A DNA stretch of 24,550 nt from assembly GCA_036351575.1 (NCBI GenBank), contig JAZBPJ010000151.1, positions 1 to 24,550 of the forward strand. Reading direction: 5' to 3'. A program made the position numbers and the translations under genes. A model generated the notes under the pieces. The model did no database searches. It saw only the letters and a program-made list of their open reading frames with translations, and was not told the origin of the DNA. The stretch is from JABDPF01 sp036351575. GTDB lineage: Bacteria > Pseudomonadota > Gammaproteobacteria > Xanthomonadales > SZUA-36. Each line of letters opens with the position of its first letter. The first letter of the stretch is position 1. Positions 1 to 6,557 of the stretch are shown here, one piece after another.

Positions 1-1
1 C

Positions 2-193
2 ATGAAAAAGAACGTCGGCAACATCGAACGCGCGATTCGCATCATCGTCGGGCTGATCCTGATCAGCCTGGTCTTCATCGGCCCGCAATCGGCCTGGGGC
101 TGGATCGGGGTGATCCCGCTGGCAACCGGCCTGATCGGCTGGTGCCCGCCCTACTCACTGCTGGGCATCAACACCTGCAAAACGAAAGAATAA
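2..193 (+). CDS. DUF2892 (YgaP-like) small inner-membrane protein
   Basis: A 63-residue protein that resembles the DUF2892 family, the membrane part of YgaP-type proteins. The family signature is visible as the N-terminal MKKNVGNIERAIR, then two hydrophobic membrane segments (about residues 12-28 and 32-50). These are separated by a short turn and end in the typical GWCPPYSLLGINTC tail. In other bacteria this domain occurs alone or fused to a rhodanese domain; no rhodanese domain is present here. The first base of the window precedes the ATG, so its ribosome binding site and operon partners cannot be seen. A terminator-like hairpin lies just downstream. The specific role is unknown. Confidence 0.8.
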   Translation: MKKNVGNIERAIRIIVGLILISLVFIGPQSAWGWIGVIPLATGLIGWCPPYSLLGINTCKTKE

Positions 194-204
194 GTGTATG
201 TTCG

Positions 205-232
205 GCCGCCCGGCTGATACCGGGCGGCTTTC
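205..232 (+). terminator. Probable rho-independent terminator after the DUF2892 gene
   Basis: A perfect 9-bp GC-rich stem (GCCGCCCGG / CCGGGCGGC) with a 6-nt loop is followed by a short TTTC run. It starts 11 bases after the DUF2892 stop codon. The U-tract is short, so termination may be incomplete. Confidence 0.6.
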
Positions 233-239
233 AGACTGG

Positions 240-264
240 CTGGCCCTGCGCGAAGCGGGCCGGC
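240..264. repeat. 25-bp perfect direct repeat, copy 1
   Basis: This stretch is identical over 25 bases, in the same orientation, to 1639-1663, which lies inside the 3' end of ubiT. On the minus strand this copy reads as the peptide ARFAQGQ, then PV and a stop, echoing the UbiT C-terminus ARFAQGQTVA. The two copies bracket the PrsW and DUF6116 genes. Confidence 0.85.
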
Positions 265-541
265 CACTGCGCAGCCTCCATCCGGGACACTCCGCCGCGA
301 CCCGAACTTCTCCCGTGTTGACGCCGGATTTCGTCTGAAATTGTCCATAATGTACTAATCAAAACTACTGCATTGTCCGATGAAAATAATTTGCTATTTA
401 CGCATCGACCGCCCTGGCCACTCCTGCGACCTCGCGATTGCCAATGGGCACAGCAGCCAGGCGAAAATACGCGTACCCGCGGCCCCGGGGACTAAGAGCT
501 TTTGACCGCATGACTTCCGCCGGCCACAGCGGTGCGCCCGG

Positions 542-1249
542 GTGACCGACTACCTGCTCATGCTGCTGCCAGTGGCGCTGCCGGTCGTTTTCTGGTCGGC
601 CTACCACCTGCACGTCGACCGTCACCTGCCGGAGCCGCCGGCGAACCTGGCCCTGGCCTTCGTGCTGGGCATCGGGTCGTTTTTCCTGGGGGCACTGGCT
701 TACCGCCTGCTCGGCTTTCTGGGACTGCGCTACGACGCTTTCGCTTTGGCGCGCGACGATCTGCCCGGACTATTCGTCTACGCGGTCGTGGCGATCGGGT
801 TGATCGAGGAAACGGTCAAGCTGCTCCCGTTCCTGCTTTTCGTGGTTCGCTTTCGCGCCTTCGACGAGCCGATCGACGGCATCGTCTACGCATCCTTTAT
901 TGCACTGGGCTTCGCGGCCGTCGAGAACATGCTGTACGTGCCCCAGCTCGATTCGACGACGGCTTATGCGCGCGGTTTCGTGGCGCCCGTGCTGCACATC
1001 GTTTTTGCCTCGATCTGGGGTTATTACCTCGGCCGGGCCTGGCTGCGCGGCCGCAACCGGCTGGCGGCGATCGGCGGCGGCCTGGCCATCAGCGCGTTCA
1101 TCCACGGCGTTTACGACTTTGCGGTGCTGGGCCTGCCCCGGGTCGGCCTGCCGATCGCGGCCACGCTGATCACCGCACTGTGGATCTGGCGCCTGCTGCT
1201 GATCCGCGACCTGCACCAGGCCTGTCGCAGCGATGAAGCCAACCGTTAA
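542..1249 (+). CDS. PrsW-family intramembrane metalloprotease
   Basis: A 235-residue polytopic membrane protein of the PrsW family, related to the CPBP/Abi proteases, which cleave membrane-embedded substrates such as anti-sigma factors. The characteristic motifs are present in order: IGLIEETVKLLPF with the paired glutamates near residues 87-88, ALGFAAVENMLY near 121-132, a histidine in APVLHIVFASIWGYY, and HGVYDF near 183-188. About seven hydrophobic segments alternate with these. The GTG at 542 is chosen because it gives a full N-terminal membrane segment; an in-frame ATG at 560 is the alternative, and neither has a strong ribosome binding site. No sigma or anti-sigma gene is adjacent, so the substrate is unknown. 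It is convergent with the DUF6116-like gene. Confidence 0.85.
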   Translation: MTDYLLMLLPVALPVVFWSAYHLHVDRHLPEPPANLALAFVLGIGSFFLGALAYRLLGFLGLRYDAFALARDDLPGLFVYAVVAIGLIEETVKLLPFLLFVVRFRAFDEPIDGIVYASFIALGFAAVENMLYVPQLDSTTAYARGFVAPVLHIVFASIWGYYLGRAWLRGRNRLAAIGGGLAISAFIHGVYDFAVLGLPRVGLPIAATLITALWIWRLLLIRDLHQACRSDEANR

Positions 1250-1311
1250 GAAGCGGTGAACCGCAGAAGCATCGAGCGCGGCTGACTCGACAATGCCGGC
1301 TTTGCGCGCCC

Positions 1312-1500
1312 CTACGGGCCGGGTTTTCTCTTCACTCTGCCGAGGATCACGGCAACCAGACCGAGCAGGACCTCGTCGATAAACGGAAGGGCATCGGGTA
1401 CAAACAGATCAACGGTGAAAAGCAGGAGCGTGATCAGCACCACCCACGGAAACCTCAGCGATTCCACATAGCGCGAAAAGCGTGAAACGAGACTGTTCAT
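1312..1500 (-). CDS. Small DUF6116-like membrane protein
   Basis: A 62-residue protein starting MNSLVSRFSRYVESLRFPW. It has one or two hydrophobic stretches (VVLITLLLFTVDLFV and the region before VAVILGRVKRK), a conserved-looking DALPFIDEVLLGL segment between them, and a basic tail. This layout resembles the small DUF6116 proteins of gammaproteobacteria, recalled from memory only. The internal ATG at 1500 is preferred over an upstream start at 1554 because a GGAGA ribosome binding site lies at the right distance before it, while the upstream extension is proline- and glycine-rich. The function is unknown. Confidence 0.65.
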   Translation of the reverse strand: MNSLVSRFSRYVESLRFPWVVLITLLLFTVDLFVPDALPFIDEVLLGLVAVILGRVKRKPGP

Positions 1501-1626
1501 CGGGTCGTCTCCAGGCAGTGCCGACCCTGGCACGCTGCCGGCCGGGCATGGCAAAAAACGGCGTAAATCAGAGCCCTGAGGCCAAAACCCTCCGGGATGT
1601 TCCGGTCAACCTGCAACGGACTTCAC

Positions 1627-2136
1627 TCAGGCCACCGTCTGGCCCTGCGCGAAGCGGGCCGGCAGCCGTGCGATGATCGCGCCCAGCCCCTGCAGGAACA
1701 GGCGCAGCGGCGGCGGCAGATCTTCCCAGTCCATGCCGTCCATCGTGTTCTTCAAGCCCAGCCCGAGTTCCGTGTCGCCCTCGAGATGAATGCGGCGCTG
1801 GAAAAACAGCTGGTCGTGATCCACCTGCCGGGTCGCCAGCAGCGTGAAGTCGAATAATTCCCCGCTGATGCACAGGTCGGCCTGCTGTCTGCGGTCGACC
1901 GGCACCATCTCATCGGCAGTCACCTCGATCAGCCAATCCACGCTGATATCCGTGATGCGGATGCGCACCAGCGTGCCCTCGAGAAACTCCAGTTCGCCGT
2001 CTTCCAGCGGAACCCGGAACGCCCGGTTCAGCACGGCATGCAGCAGCGGCCGCTGCACGGCGTAGGGCACGACGCGGCCCGGCAGGGCTACCGCGCTGCG
2101 GGCGATATTCCGGGCAAATTCAGGTACCGGCAACAT
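1627..2136 (-). CDS. ubiT: UbiT, SCP2-domain accessory factor of O2-independent ubiquinone synthesis
   Basis: A 169-residue SCP2 (sterol carrier protein 2-like) protein matching UbiT (YhbT, about 174 residues in E. coli), the lipid-binding accessory factor of oxygen-independent ubiquinone synthesis. Visible traits are the N-terminal helix with ALPGRVVPYAVQRPLLHAVLNRAF, the LEFLEG/VRIRITD strand region, the CISGELFDFTLLATRQVDHDQ core, and the RRIHLEGDTELGLGLKN motif. The start at 2136 is set by a perfect AGGAGGT (2143-2149, minus strand) six bases upstream. The longer start at 2160 would lie at or before the predicted transcription start. It is divergent from ubiU-ubiV and shares a single FNR-type box with them, which fixes its assignment over other SCP2 proteins. 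Confidence 0.92.
   Translation of the reverse strand: MLPVPEFARNIARSAVALPGRVVPYAVQRPLLHAVLNRAFRVPLEDGELEFLEGTLVRIRITDISVDWLIEVTADEMVPVDRRQQADLCISGELFDFTLLATRQVDHDQLFFQRRIHLEGDTELGLGLKNTMDGMDWEDLPPPLRLFLQGLGAIIARLPARFAQGQTVA
1639..1663. repeat. 25-bp perfect direct repeat, copy 2 (within the ubiT 3' end)
   Basis: Identical to 240-264. Here it encodes ARFAQGQ of the UbiT C-terminus on the minus strand, in the same reading phase that the first copy would have. Confidence 0.85.
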
Positions 2137-2162
2137 GAACGGACCTCCTGGTGGGGCCATCC

Positions 2163-2168
2163 AGTATA
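2163..2168 (-). promoter_or_regulatory. ubiT -10 element
   Basis: On the minus strand this reads TATACT, five of six matches to TATAAT. Its near edge lies 28.5 bp from the centre of the FNR-type box, placing that box at about -41 relative to a start near 2156, the class II activator position. No good -35 hexamer is present, as expected of an activator-dependent promoter. Confidence 0.65.
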
Positions 2169-2189
2169 AAAAGGCAAACCGCAGGCGTT

Positions 2190-2203
2190 TTGACGCGGGT
2201 CAA
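2190..2203. promoter_or_regulatory. FNR/Anr-type box shared by ubiT and ubiU
   Basis: TTGACGCGGGTCAA has perfect TTGAC / GTCAA half-sites with a 4-bp spacer. It matches 8 of the 10 defined bases of the FNR consensus TTGAT-N4-ATCAA and is fully symmetric. It lies in the 122-bp gap between divergent ubiT and ubiU. A -10 hexamer sits 28.5 bp from its centre on each side, so one dimer could activate both promoters. FNR, Anr and Dnr recognise very similar sites, so the actual regulator cannot be named. Confidence 0.75.
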
Positions 2204-2224
2204 CACCGTCGCGGATGGCGCACC

Positions 2225-2230
2225 TAGAAT
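2225..2230 (+). promoter_or_regulatory. ubiU -10 element
   Basis: TAGAAT, five of six matches to TATAAT, begins 28.5 bp from the centre of the FNR-type box. The predicted transcription start is near 2237, which gives a leader of about 22 bases before the ubiU ATG. No recognisable -35 hexamer is present at 17 bp. Confidence 0.65.
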
Positions 2231-2258
2231 GGTGTCCATTCATCTTACGGTCTGCGCC

Positions 2259-3257
2259 ATGGAACTCGTCTGCCCCGCCGGAAACCTGCCCTCGCTGAAA
2301 GCCGCGGTCGACAACGGCGCCGACTCGGTCTACGTGGGTTTCAAGGACGACACCAACGCGCGGCATTTCGCCGGCCTCAACTTTACCGAGCGTACCTTCG
2401 GCAAGGCCGTCGACTACGCGCACGACCACGGCAGAAAACTGTTCGTCGCCATCAATACCTACCCGCAGCCGGCGGGCTTCGAGCGCTGGCTGCGCGCGGT
2501 GGACCGGGCGGCCGATTACGGTGTCGACGCACTGATCCTGGCCGATCCGGGCGTGATGGACTACGCGGCCGAGCGCTGGCCCGACCTGCGTCTGCACCTG
2601 TCCGTGCAGGGCTCGGTGACGACGGCTGCCGGCATCCGCTTTTTCCACGAGCAGTTCGGCATTCGGCGCGTGGTGCTGCCGCGCGTGCTGTCCGTGAAGC
2701 AGGTCGAACAGGTCATCAAGGACTCGCCCGTACCGGTGGAGACCTTTGGCTTCGGCAGCCTGTGCGTGATGGTGGAAGGCCGCTGCCTGCTGTCGAGTTA
2801 CTGCACGGGCCGCTCGCCGAACACCTACGGCGCCTGCTCCCCGGCCTCGCACGTGCGCTGGGAGGAAACCGCGGACGGCGGCACCGACACGCGGCTGGGC
2901 GGCGTGCTGATCGACCATTTCGGCAAGGATGAAAAAGCCGGTTACCCGACGATCTGCAAGGGGCGCTTCGCGGTCGGGGACCACACCTACTACGCCATCG
3001 AGGAACCGACCAGCCTGAATACGCTGGAAATCCTGCCGCGGCTGCAGGCCATCGGCGTCAGCGCGATCAAGGTGGAGGGGCGCCAGCGCAGCCCGGCCTA
3101 CGTGGCGCAGGCCACCGCCGTGATGCGGGCCGCCATCGACGCCTGTATGCGCGACCCGGGATCCTATGCGCCCGAGGATGCCTGGATGCGGCAACTGGGT
3201 GCGCTGTCGGAAGGCGCCCAGACCACGCTCGGCGCCTACCACCGGCCGTGGCAGTGA
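2259..3257 (+). CDS. ubiU: UbiU, Fe-S subunit of the O2-independent ubiquinone hydroxylase
   Basis: A 332-residue U32-peptidase-family protein. UbiU pairs with UbiV to hydroxylate the ubiquinone ring without oxygen, using prephenate as the oxygen donor in E. coli. The four cysteines expected to bind the [4Fe-4S] cluster are at 169, 176, 193 and 233, in GSLCVMVEGRC, GACSP and TICKGR. These are at almost the same positions as in the E. coli protein. The C-terminal half (EEPTSLNTLE, VEGRQRSPAYV, SEGAQTTLGAYHRPWQ) is also very close to UbiU. The ATG at 2259 is chosen because upstream in-frame starts overlap the predicted promoter and would add a non-conserved extension before MELVCPAGN. It is followed after 10 bases by ubiV. 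Confidence 0.95.
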   Translation: MELVCPAGNLPSLKAAVDNGADSVYVGFKDDTNARHFAGLNFTERTFGKAVDYAHDHGRKLFVAINTYPQPAGFERWLRAVDRAADYGVDALILADPGVMDYAAERWPDLRLHLSVQGSVTTAAGIRFFHEQFGIRRVVLPRVLSVKQVEQVIKDSPVPVETFGFGSLCVMVEGRCLLSSYCTGRSPNTYGACSPASHVRWEETADGGTDTRLGGVLIDHFGKDEKAGYPTICKGRFAVGDHTYYAIEEPTSLNTLEILPRLQAIGVSAIKVEGRQRSPAYVAQATAVMRAAIDACMRDPGSYAPEDAWMRQLGALSEGAQTTLGAYHRPWQ

Positions 3258-3267
3258 GGAACCTCCG

Positions 3268-4167
3268 GTGAAACTCTCCCTCGGCCCCATTCACTATTTC
3301 TGGGAACGCGAGCAGGTAGTGGACTTCTACCGCGCCGCCGCCGACAGCCCGGTCGATATCGTTTACCTGGGTGAAGTCATCTGCGCCAAGCGCCGCCTGG
3401 TCTCGCCGGAGGACTGGCTGGATATCGGGCGTGAACTGCAGGCCGCCGGCAAGGAAGTGGTGCTGTCGACGCTGACGCTGATCGAGGCCGCGTCGGAAGC
3501 CTCCGCCGTCAAGCGCCTGTGCGAAAACGATGCGTTCCCGGTGGAAGCCAACGACTACTCGGCCATCCAGTTTCTCAGTTCGGCCGGCCGGCCGTTCGTG
3601 ACCGGTCCCAGCGTGAACATTTACAACGGCCGCGCGCTGGCCCTGCTGGCCCGGCTGGGCCTGAAACGCTGGGTGCTGCCGGTGGAGCTCGGCCTGGACA
3701 CGCTCGCCGACCTGCAGCAAGAGCGCCCGGCCGGCGTCGAGACCGAGGTGTTCGCCTGCGGCCGGCTGCCGCTGGCCTACTCGGCGCGCTGCTACACGGC
3801 CCGCTCGGAAAACCTGCCGAAGGACGATTGCCGTTACAAGTGCATCGATTACCCCGACGGGCGCCTGCTTAAAACCCGCGAGGGTAAAGATTTTCTCGTG
3901 CTGAACGGCATCCAGACCCTATCGGCGCCCACCCACGTCGCGCTGGAGCACTACGCAAGGCTCAAAGCACTGGGTGTCGACGTGCTGCGCATCAGCCCGC
4001 AGGCCGAGCACACGATGGACGTGCTCGCGCTGTTCGACGCGGCGCGGGCGGGCGGCGACCTCCTCAAGCTGGGCAGTGAACTGCTCAAACTGCTGCCCGG
4101 CGAAGCCTGCAACGGCTACCTCGAAGCCGCGGCCGGAATGGACCATGGGCATCCGCACGCTGCTTGA
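3268..4167 (+). CDS. ubiV: UbiV, Fe-S partner of UbiU in O2-independent ubiquinone synthesis
   Basis: A 299-residue U32-family protein, the partner of UbiU. The UbiV cluster ligands are recognisable as Cys39 (in YLGEVICAKRR) and Cys175, Cys188 and Cys192 (in SARCYTARSENLPKDDCRYKC), the same spacing as in E. coli UbiV. The GTG start at 3268 is supported by a GAGGA ribosome binding site (3256-3260) seven bases upstream that overlaps the ubiU stop. It also gives the standard N-terminus MKLSLGPIHYFW. Tight spacing implies co-transcription and probably stoichiometric synthesis with UbiU. Its 3' end overlaps the following ubiD by 23 bp. Confidence 0.95.
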   Translation: MKLSLGPIHYFWEREQVVDFYRAAADSPVDIVYLGEVICAKRRLVSPEDWLDIGRELQAAGKEVVLSTLTLIEAASEASAVKRLCENDAFPVEANDYSAIQFLSSAGRPFVTGPSVNIYNGRALALLARLGLKRWVLPVELGLDTLADLQQERPAGVETEVFACGRLPLAYSARCYTARSENLPKDDCRYKCIDYPDGRLLKTREGKDFLVLNGIQTLSAPTHVALEHYARLKALGVDVLRISPQAEHTMDVLALFDAARAGGDLLKLGSELLKLLPGEACNGYLEAAAGMDHGHPHAA

Positions 4168-5659
4168 CCACCACCAGCGCCAGGTCAGCCGCAAGGCCTG
4201 GACCGACCTGGGAAGCTTTGCGCAATCGCTGCGGGATGCGGGCGAACTGAAAACCGTCGACGAGGCGATCTCGCCCCGGCTCGAAATCACCGGGCTCTGT
4301 CACCGCAGCCTCGTCAACGGCGGGCCCGCGCTGGAATTTACGCGGGTCGAGGGCCATGACATGCCCGTCATCGGCAACCTGTTCGGCAGCGAACGGCGCG
4401 TGCTGGCGGCCCTGGAACTGGAAAACCGCGAGCAACTGAGGGGACTCGGCGCCCAGTTCGCTTTCCTGAAAAACCCCGGCGTGCCCTCGACCCTCGGCGA
4501 AGCGATCGAAGCGGCGCCCGGCTTCGCGCGCCTCGCGCACGTGACGCCGGTGCACAAGAAAGACGCCCCCTGGCAGGCCCAGGTCGTCGAGGGACCCGAC
4601 GTGGACCTGGAGCGCCTGCCCGTCAGCACCTGCTGGCCGGAAGACGCCGGACCGCTGATCACCTGGGGCATGGTCGTGACGAAAGGCCCCGCCCAGCCGC
4701 GGGTCAACCTGGCGATCTACCGGCTTCAGCTGATCGAGCGCAACAAGCTGATCATGCGCTGGCTCGCACACCGCGGCGGCGCCCAGGACTACCGCGCCTT
4801 TCGGCAGCAGGCTCCGAAAAAGCCCTACCCGGTGGCCGTGGTTATCGGCGCCGACCCGGCCACCCTGCTGGCGGCCGTCACGCCGGTGCCGGACACGCTG
4901 TCGGAATACCAGTTCGCCGGGCTGCTGCGCGGGCGCCGCAGCCGGGTGGTGGACGCGCCGCTGACCGGCCTGCCCGTTCCCCAAGGCGCCGAGATCGTTC
5001 TCGAGGGTCACATTCACCCGGACGAAACCGCCATCGAGGGACCGTTCGCGGACCACACCGGTTACTACAACGCCCAGGCCGAGTTCCCCGTGTTCACGGT
5101 GAAGCGCATCAGCCGGCGAGACAACGCGCGCTACCTGACGACCTACCTGGGCAAGCCCGGCGAGGACGAGCCCTCCGTGATGGCCTCGGCGCTGAACGAG
5201 ATGTTCATTCCCCTGCTGCAGGAACAGTTTCCGGAGATAAGGGACTTTTACCTGCCGCCGGAAGCCTGTTCCTACCGCGTGGCCGTCGTCAGCATCCGCA
5301 AGCAGTACCCGGGGCATGCGCGCCGCGTGATGTTCGGCATCTGGTCCTGGCTGCGCCAGTTCACGTACACCAAGACCGTCATCGTGGTAGACGACGACAT
5401 CGACGCGCGCGACTGGAAAGACGTTATCTGGGCCATCTCCACGCGGGCGGACCCGGTTCGCGATACGCTGCTGGTTGAAAACACGCCCATCGACTACCTC
5501 GACTTCGCCAGTCCGAAACCCGGCCTGGGCGGCAAGATGGGCATCGACGCCACCCACAAGATCTTTCCTGAAACCCGTCGCGAGTGGGGCCGGCCCGTGA
5601 CCCAGGACGACGCCACGAAGCGCCGGGTAGACGAACTCGCACGCCTGGCCGGCCTGTAA
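4145..5659 (+). CDS. ubiD: UbiD, prenylated-FMN polyprenyl-4-hydroxybenzoate decarboxylase
   Basis: A 504-residue UbiD-family decarboxylase, close to the usual length of about 490-500. It removes the carboxyl group of 3-polyprenyl-4-hydroxybenzoate using prenylated FMN supplied by UbiX, whose gene is not in this window. Family motifs are visible: the prFMN-binding VNLAIYRLQ (Asn188, Arg193), the AEIVLEGHI acidic stretch near 282-290, and EGPFADHTGYYN at 298-309, the classical UbiD signature carrying catalytic acids. The ATG at 4145 gives the normal N-terminus. It lies inside ubiV (23-bp overlap), so translation is probably coupled. UbiD belongs to both aerobic and anaerobic ubiquinone routes; its placement here ties it to the anaerobic one. 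Confidence 0.92.
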   Translation: MGIRTLLDHHQRQVSRKAWTDLGSFAQSLRDAGELKTVDEAISPRLEITGLCHRSLVNGGPALEFTRVEGHDMPVIGNLFGSERRVLAALELENREQLRGLGAQFAFLKNPGVPSTLGEAIEAAPGFARLAHVTPVHKKDAPWQAQVVEGPDVDLERLPVSTCWPEDAGPLITWGMVVTKGPAQPRVNLAIYRLQLIERNKLIMRWLAHRGGAQDYRAFRQQAPKKPYPVAVVIGADPATLLAAVTPVPDTLSEYQFAGLLRGRRSRVVDAPLTGLPVPQGAEIVLEGHIHPDETAIEGPFADHTGYYNAQAEFPVFTVKRISRRDNARYLTTYLGKPGEDEPSVMASALNEMFIPLLQEQFPEIRDFYLPPEACSYRVAVVSIRKQYPGHARRVMFGIWSWLRQFTYTKTVIVVDDDIDARDWKDVIWAISTRADPVRDTLLVENTPIDYLDFASPKPGLGGKMGIDATHKIFPETRREWGRPVTQDDATKRRVDELARLAGL

Positions 5660-5681
5660 ACTTGTCGGCTCGGCCGCGTTT

Positions 5682-5695
5682 CTGATGCAGGTCAT
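5682..5695 (+). promoter_or_regulatory. Degenerate FNR-type box upstream of the rquA-like gene
   Basis: CTGATGCAGGTCAT keeps the TGAT-N4-GTCA core of an FNR-type site (7 of 10 consensus bases). Its centre, 5688.5, lies about 41.5 bp before a transcription start predicted from the TAGAGT hexamer at 5718-5723. A possible -35 (TTGTTG, 5695-5700) lies 17 bp from that hexamer. The agreement in spacing with the ubiT-ubiU site is suggestive, but the outer bases are lost. Confidence 0.4.
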
Positions 5696-5717
5696 TGTTG
5701 GCACCAATTCGTTCGGA

Positions 5718-5723
5718 TAGAGT
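5718..5723 (+). promoter_or_regulatory. Candidate -10 of the rquA-like gene
   Basis: TAGAGT matches four of six bases of TATAAT. It lies 17 bp after TTGTTG (5695-5700) and predicts a start near 5730, about 47 bases before the ATG. Confidence 0.4.
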
Positions 5724-5776
5724 CCGCTGGAACCCGAAAAAGATGCGTCGAAAACGCCTTATCCAAGGACTTTTTA

Positions 5777-6532
5777 ATGGACGAATTCACCCAGTCGAGC
5801 GGGTGCACCGCAACCGCCGAAGACTTCGCCGCAACAGCACCTCCTGAAGCAGAAAAGAAGCCCGCAGCCGAACCCGAGATACCGGACTACCTGCAGGATA
5901 CCTATTACTGGGCCTACATCAGCCCGCGCAACGTTCCGCTGCTCGACCGGGAAATCGTGGTCCGCACCATTCTTTGGCAGCAGCACAACAGGCTCCAGCG
6001 CCTGGCCTTTGCCGAGATCGAACCCGGCCAGAGCGTGATGCAGCCCGCCTCGGTGTACGGCAGTTTCGGCCCCAACCTCGCCCGGCACGTCGGCCCCGAG
6101 GGCAGCGTCGATATCCTTGACGTCGCGAAGATCCAATTCAAGAGCGCCACGCGCAAACTGGAACCCTACCCCTGGGCGCAGGCGCACCACGCCAACTGCG
6201 TCGAATGGGAAAAAGCGCCCTACGACGTGATCGTGGTCTACTTTCTGCTCCACGAGGTTCCGGACGACGTCAAGCACCAGGTCGTCAACCACATGATGGA
6301 AAAAGTTGAAGTGGGCGGTAAAGTCGTGTTCATCGACTACGCCAAACCGAAATGGTGGCATCCTCTGAAGCTGATCACCAGCATCGTGTTCGATACGCTG
6401 GAACCGTTCGCGAAGGGCCTGTGGCGCAACGAAATCCGCGATTTCGCCCGGCAGGCGCACCGCTTCGAATGGCGGCGCGAAACGATCTTCGGCGACCTGT
6501 TCCAGAAAGTCGTCGCCACGCGCAGCTTCTGA
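5777..6532 (+). CDS. rquA: RquA-like methyltransferase-fold enzyme (rhodoquinone biosynthesis)
   Basis: A 251-residue class I SAM-methyltransferase-fold protein that I match to the RquA family. RquA replaces a methoxy group of ubiquinone with an amino group to make rhodoquinone. Family-like landmarks are YLQDTYYWAYISPRNV (38-53), ILWQQHNRL (65-73), QPASVYGSFG in place of a classical GxGxG SAM loop (89-98), LDVAKIQ (114-120), FLLHEVPDD (156-164), FIDYAKPKWWHPLK (185-198) and LEPFAKGLWRNEI (208-220). The first 34 residues are low-complexity and probably disordered. The ATG has an AAGGA seven bases upstream. It follows ubiD by 117 bp and has its own FNR-like candidate promoter. It could instead be a sister clade of RquA with a different quinone substrate; a generic UbiE-type C-methyltransferase is less likely given the YYWAY and VYG motifs. 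Confidence 0.65.
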   Translation: MDEFTQSSGCTATAEDFAATAPPEAEKKPAAEPEIPDYLQDTYYWAYISPRNVPLLDREIVVRTILWQQHNRLQRLAFAEIEPGQSVMQPASVYGSFGPNLARHVGPEGSVDILDVAKIQFKSATRKLEPYPWAQAHHANCVEWEKAPYDVIVVYFLLHEVPDDVKHQVVNHMMEKVEVGGKVVFIDYAKPKWWHPLKLITSIVFDTLEPFAKGLWRNEIRDFARQAHRFEWRRETIFGDLFQKVVATRSF

Positions 6533-6557
6533 GCCGGCAGCCGGGGTTTTTCCATTA

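Larger units (their letters stand above)
194..541. other. Intergenic region before the PrsW gene
   Basis: This 348-bp stretch has no convincing gene. It holds the terminator hairpin, one copy of a 25-bp direct repeat (240-264), and an AT-rich island around 340-400 that contrasts with the GC-rich surroundings. A weak promoter can be proposed inside the island (TTGTCC at 373-378, 16-bp spacer, TATTTA at 395-400), pointing toward the PrsW gene. Nothing else is recognised. Confidence 0.45.

Noticed and set aside
234..280. Remnant second ubiT gene
   Set aside because: Only the 25-bp identity is shared. Upstream of it the minus-strand translation does not resemble UbiT, so calling a pseudogene is not justified; it is reported as a repeat.
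2151..2258. Upstream starts for UbiU
   Set aside because: They overlap the FNR-type box and the -10 element, and add residues absent from UbiU homologues.
5777..6532. Assignment as UbiE/COQ5 C-methyltransferase
   Set aside because: The GxGxG loop and UbiE signature motifs are missing, while the YYWAY, VYG, FLLHE and WHPLK motifs fit the RquA group better.
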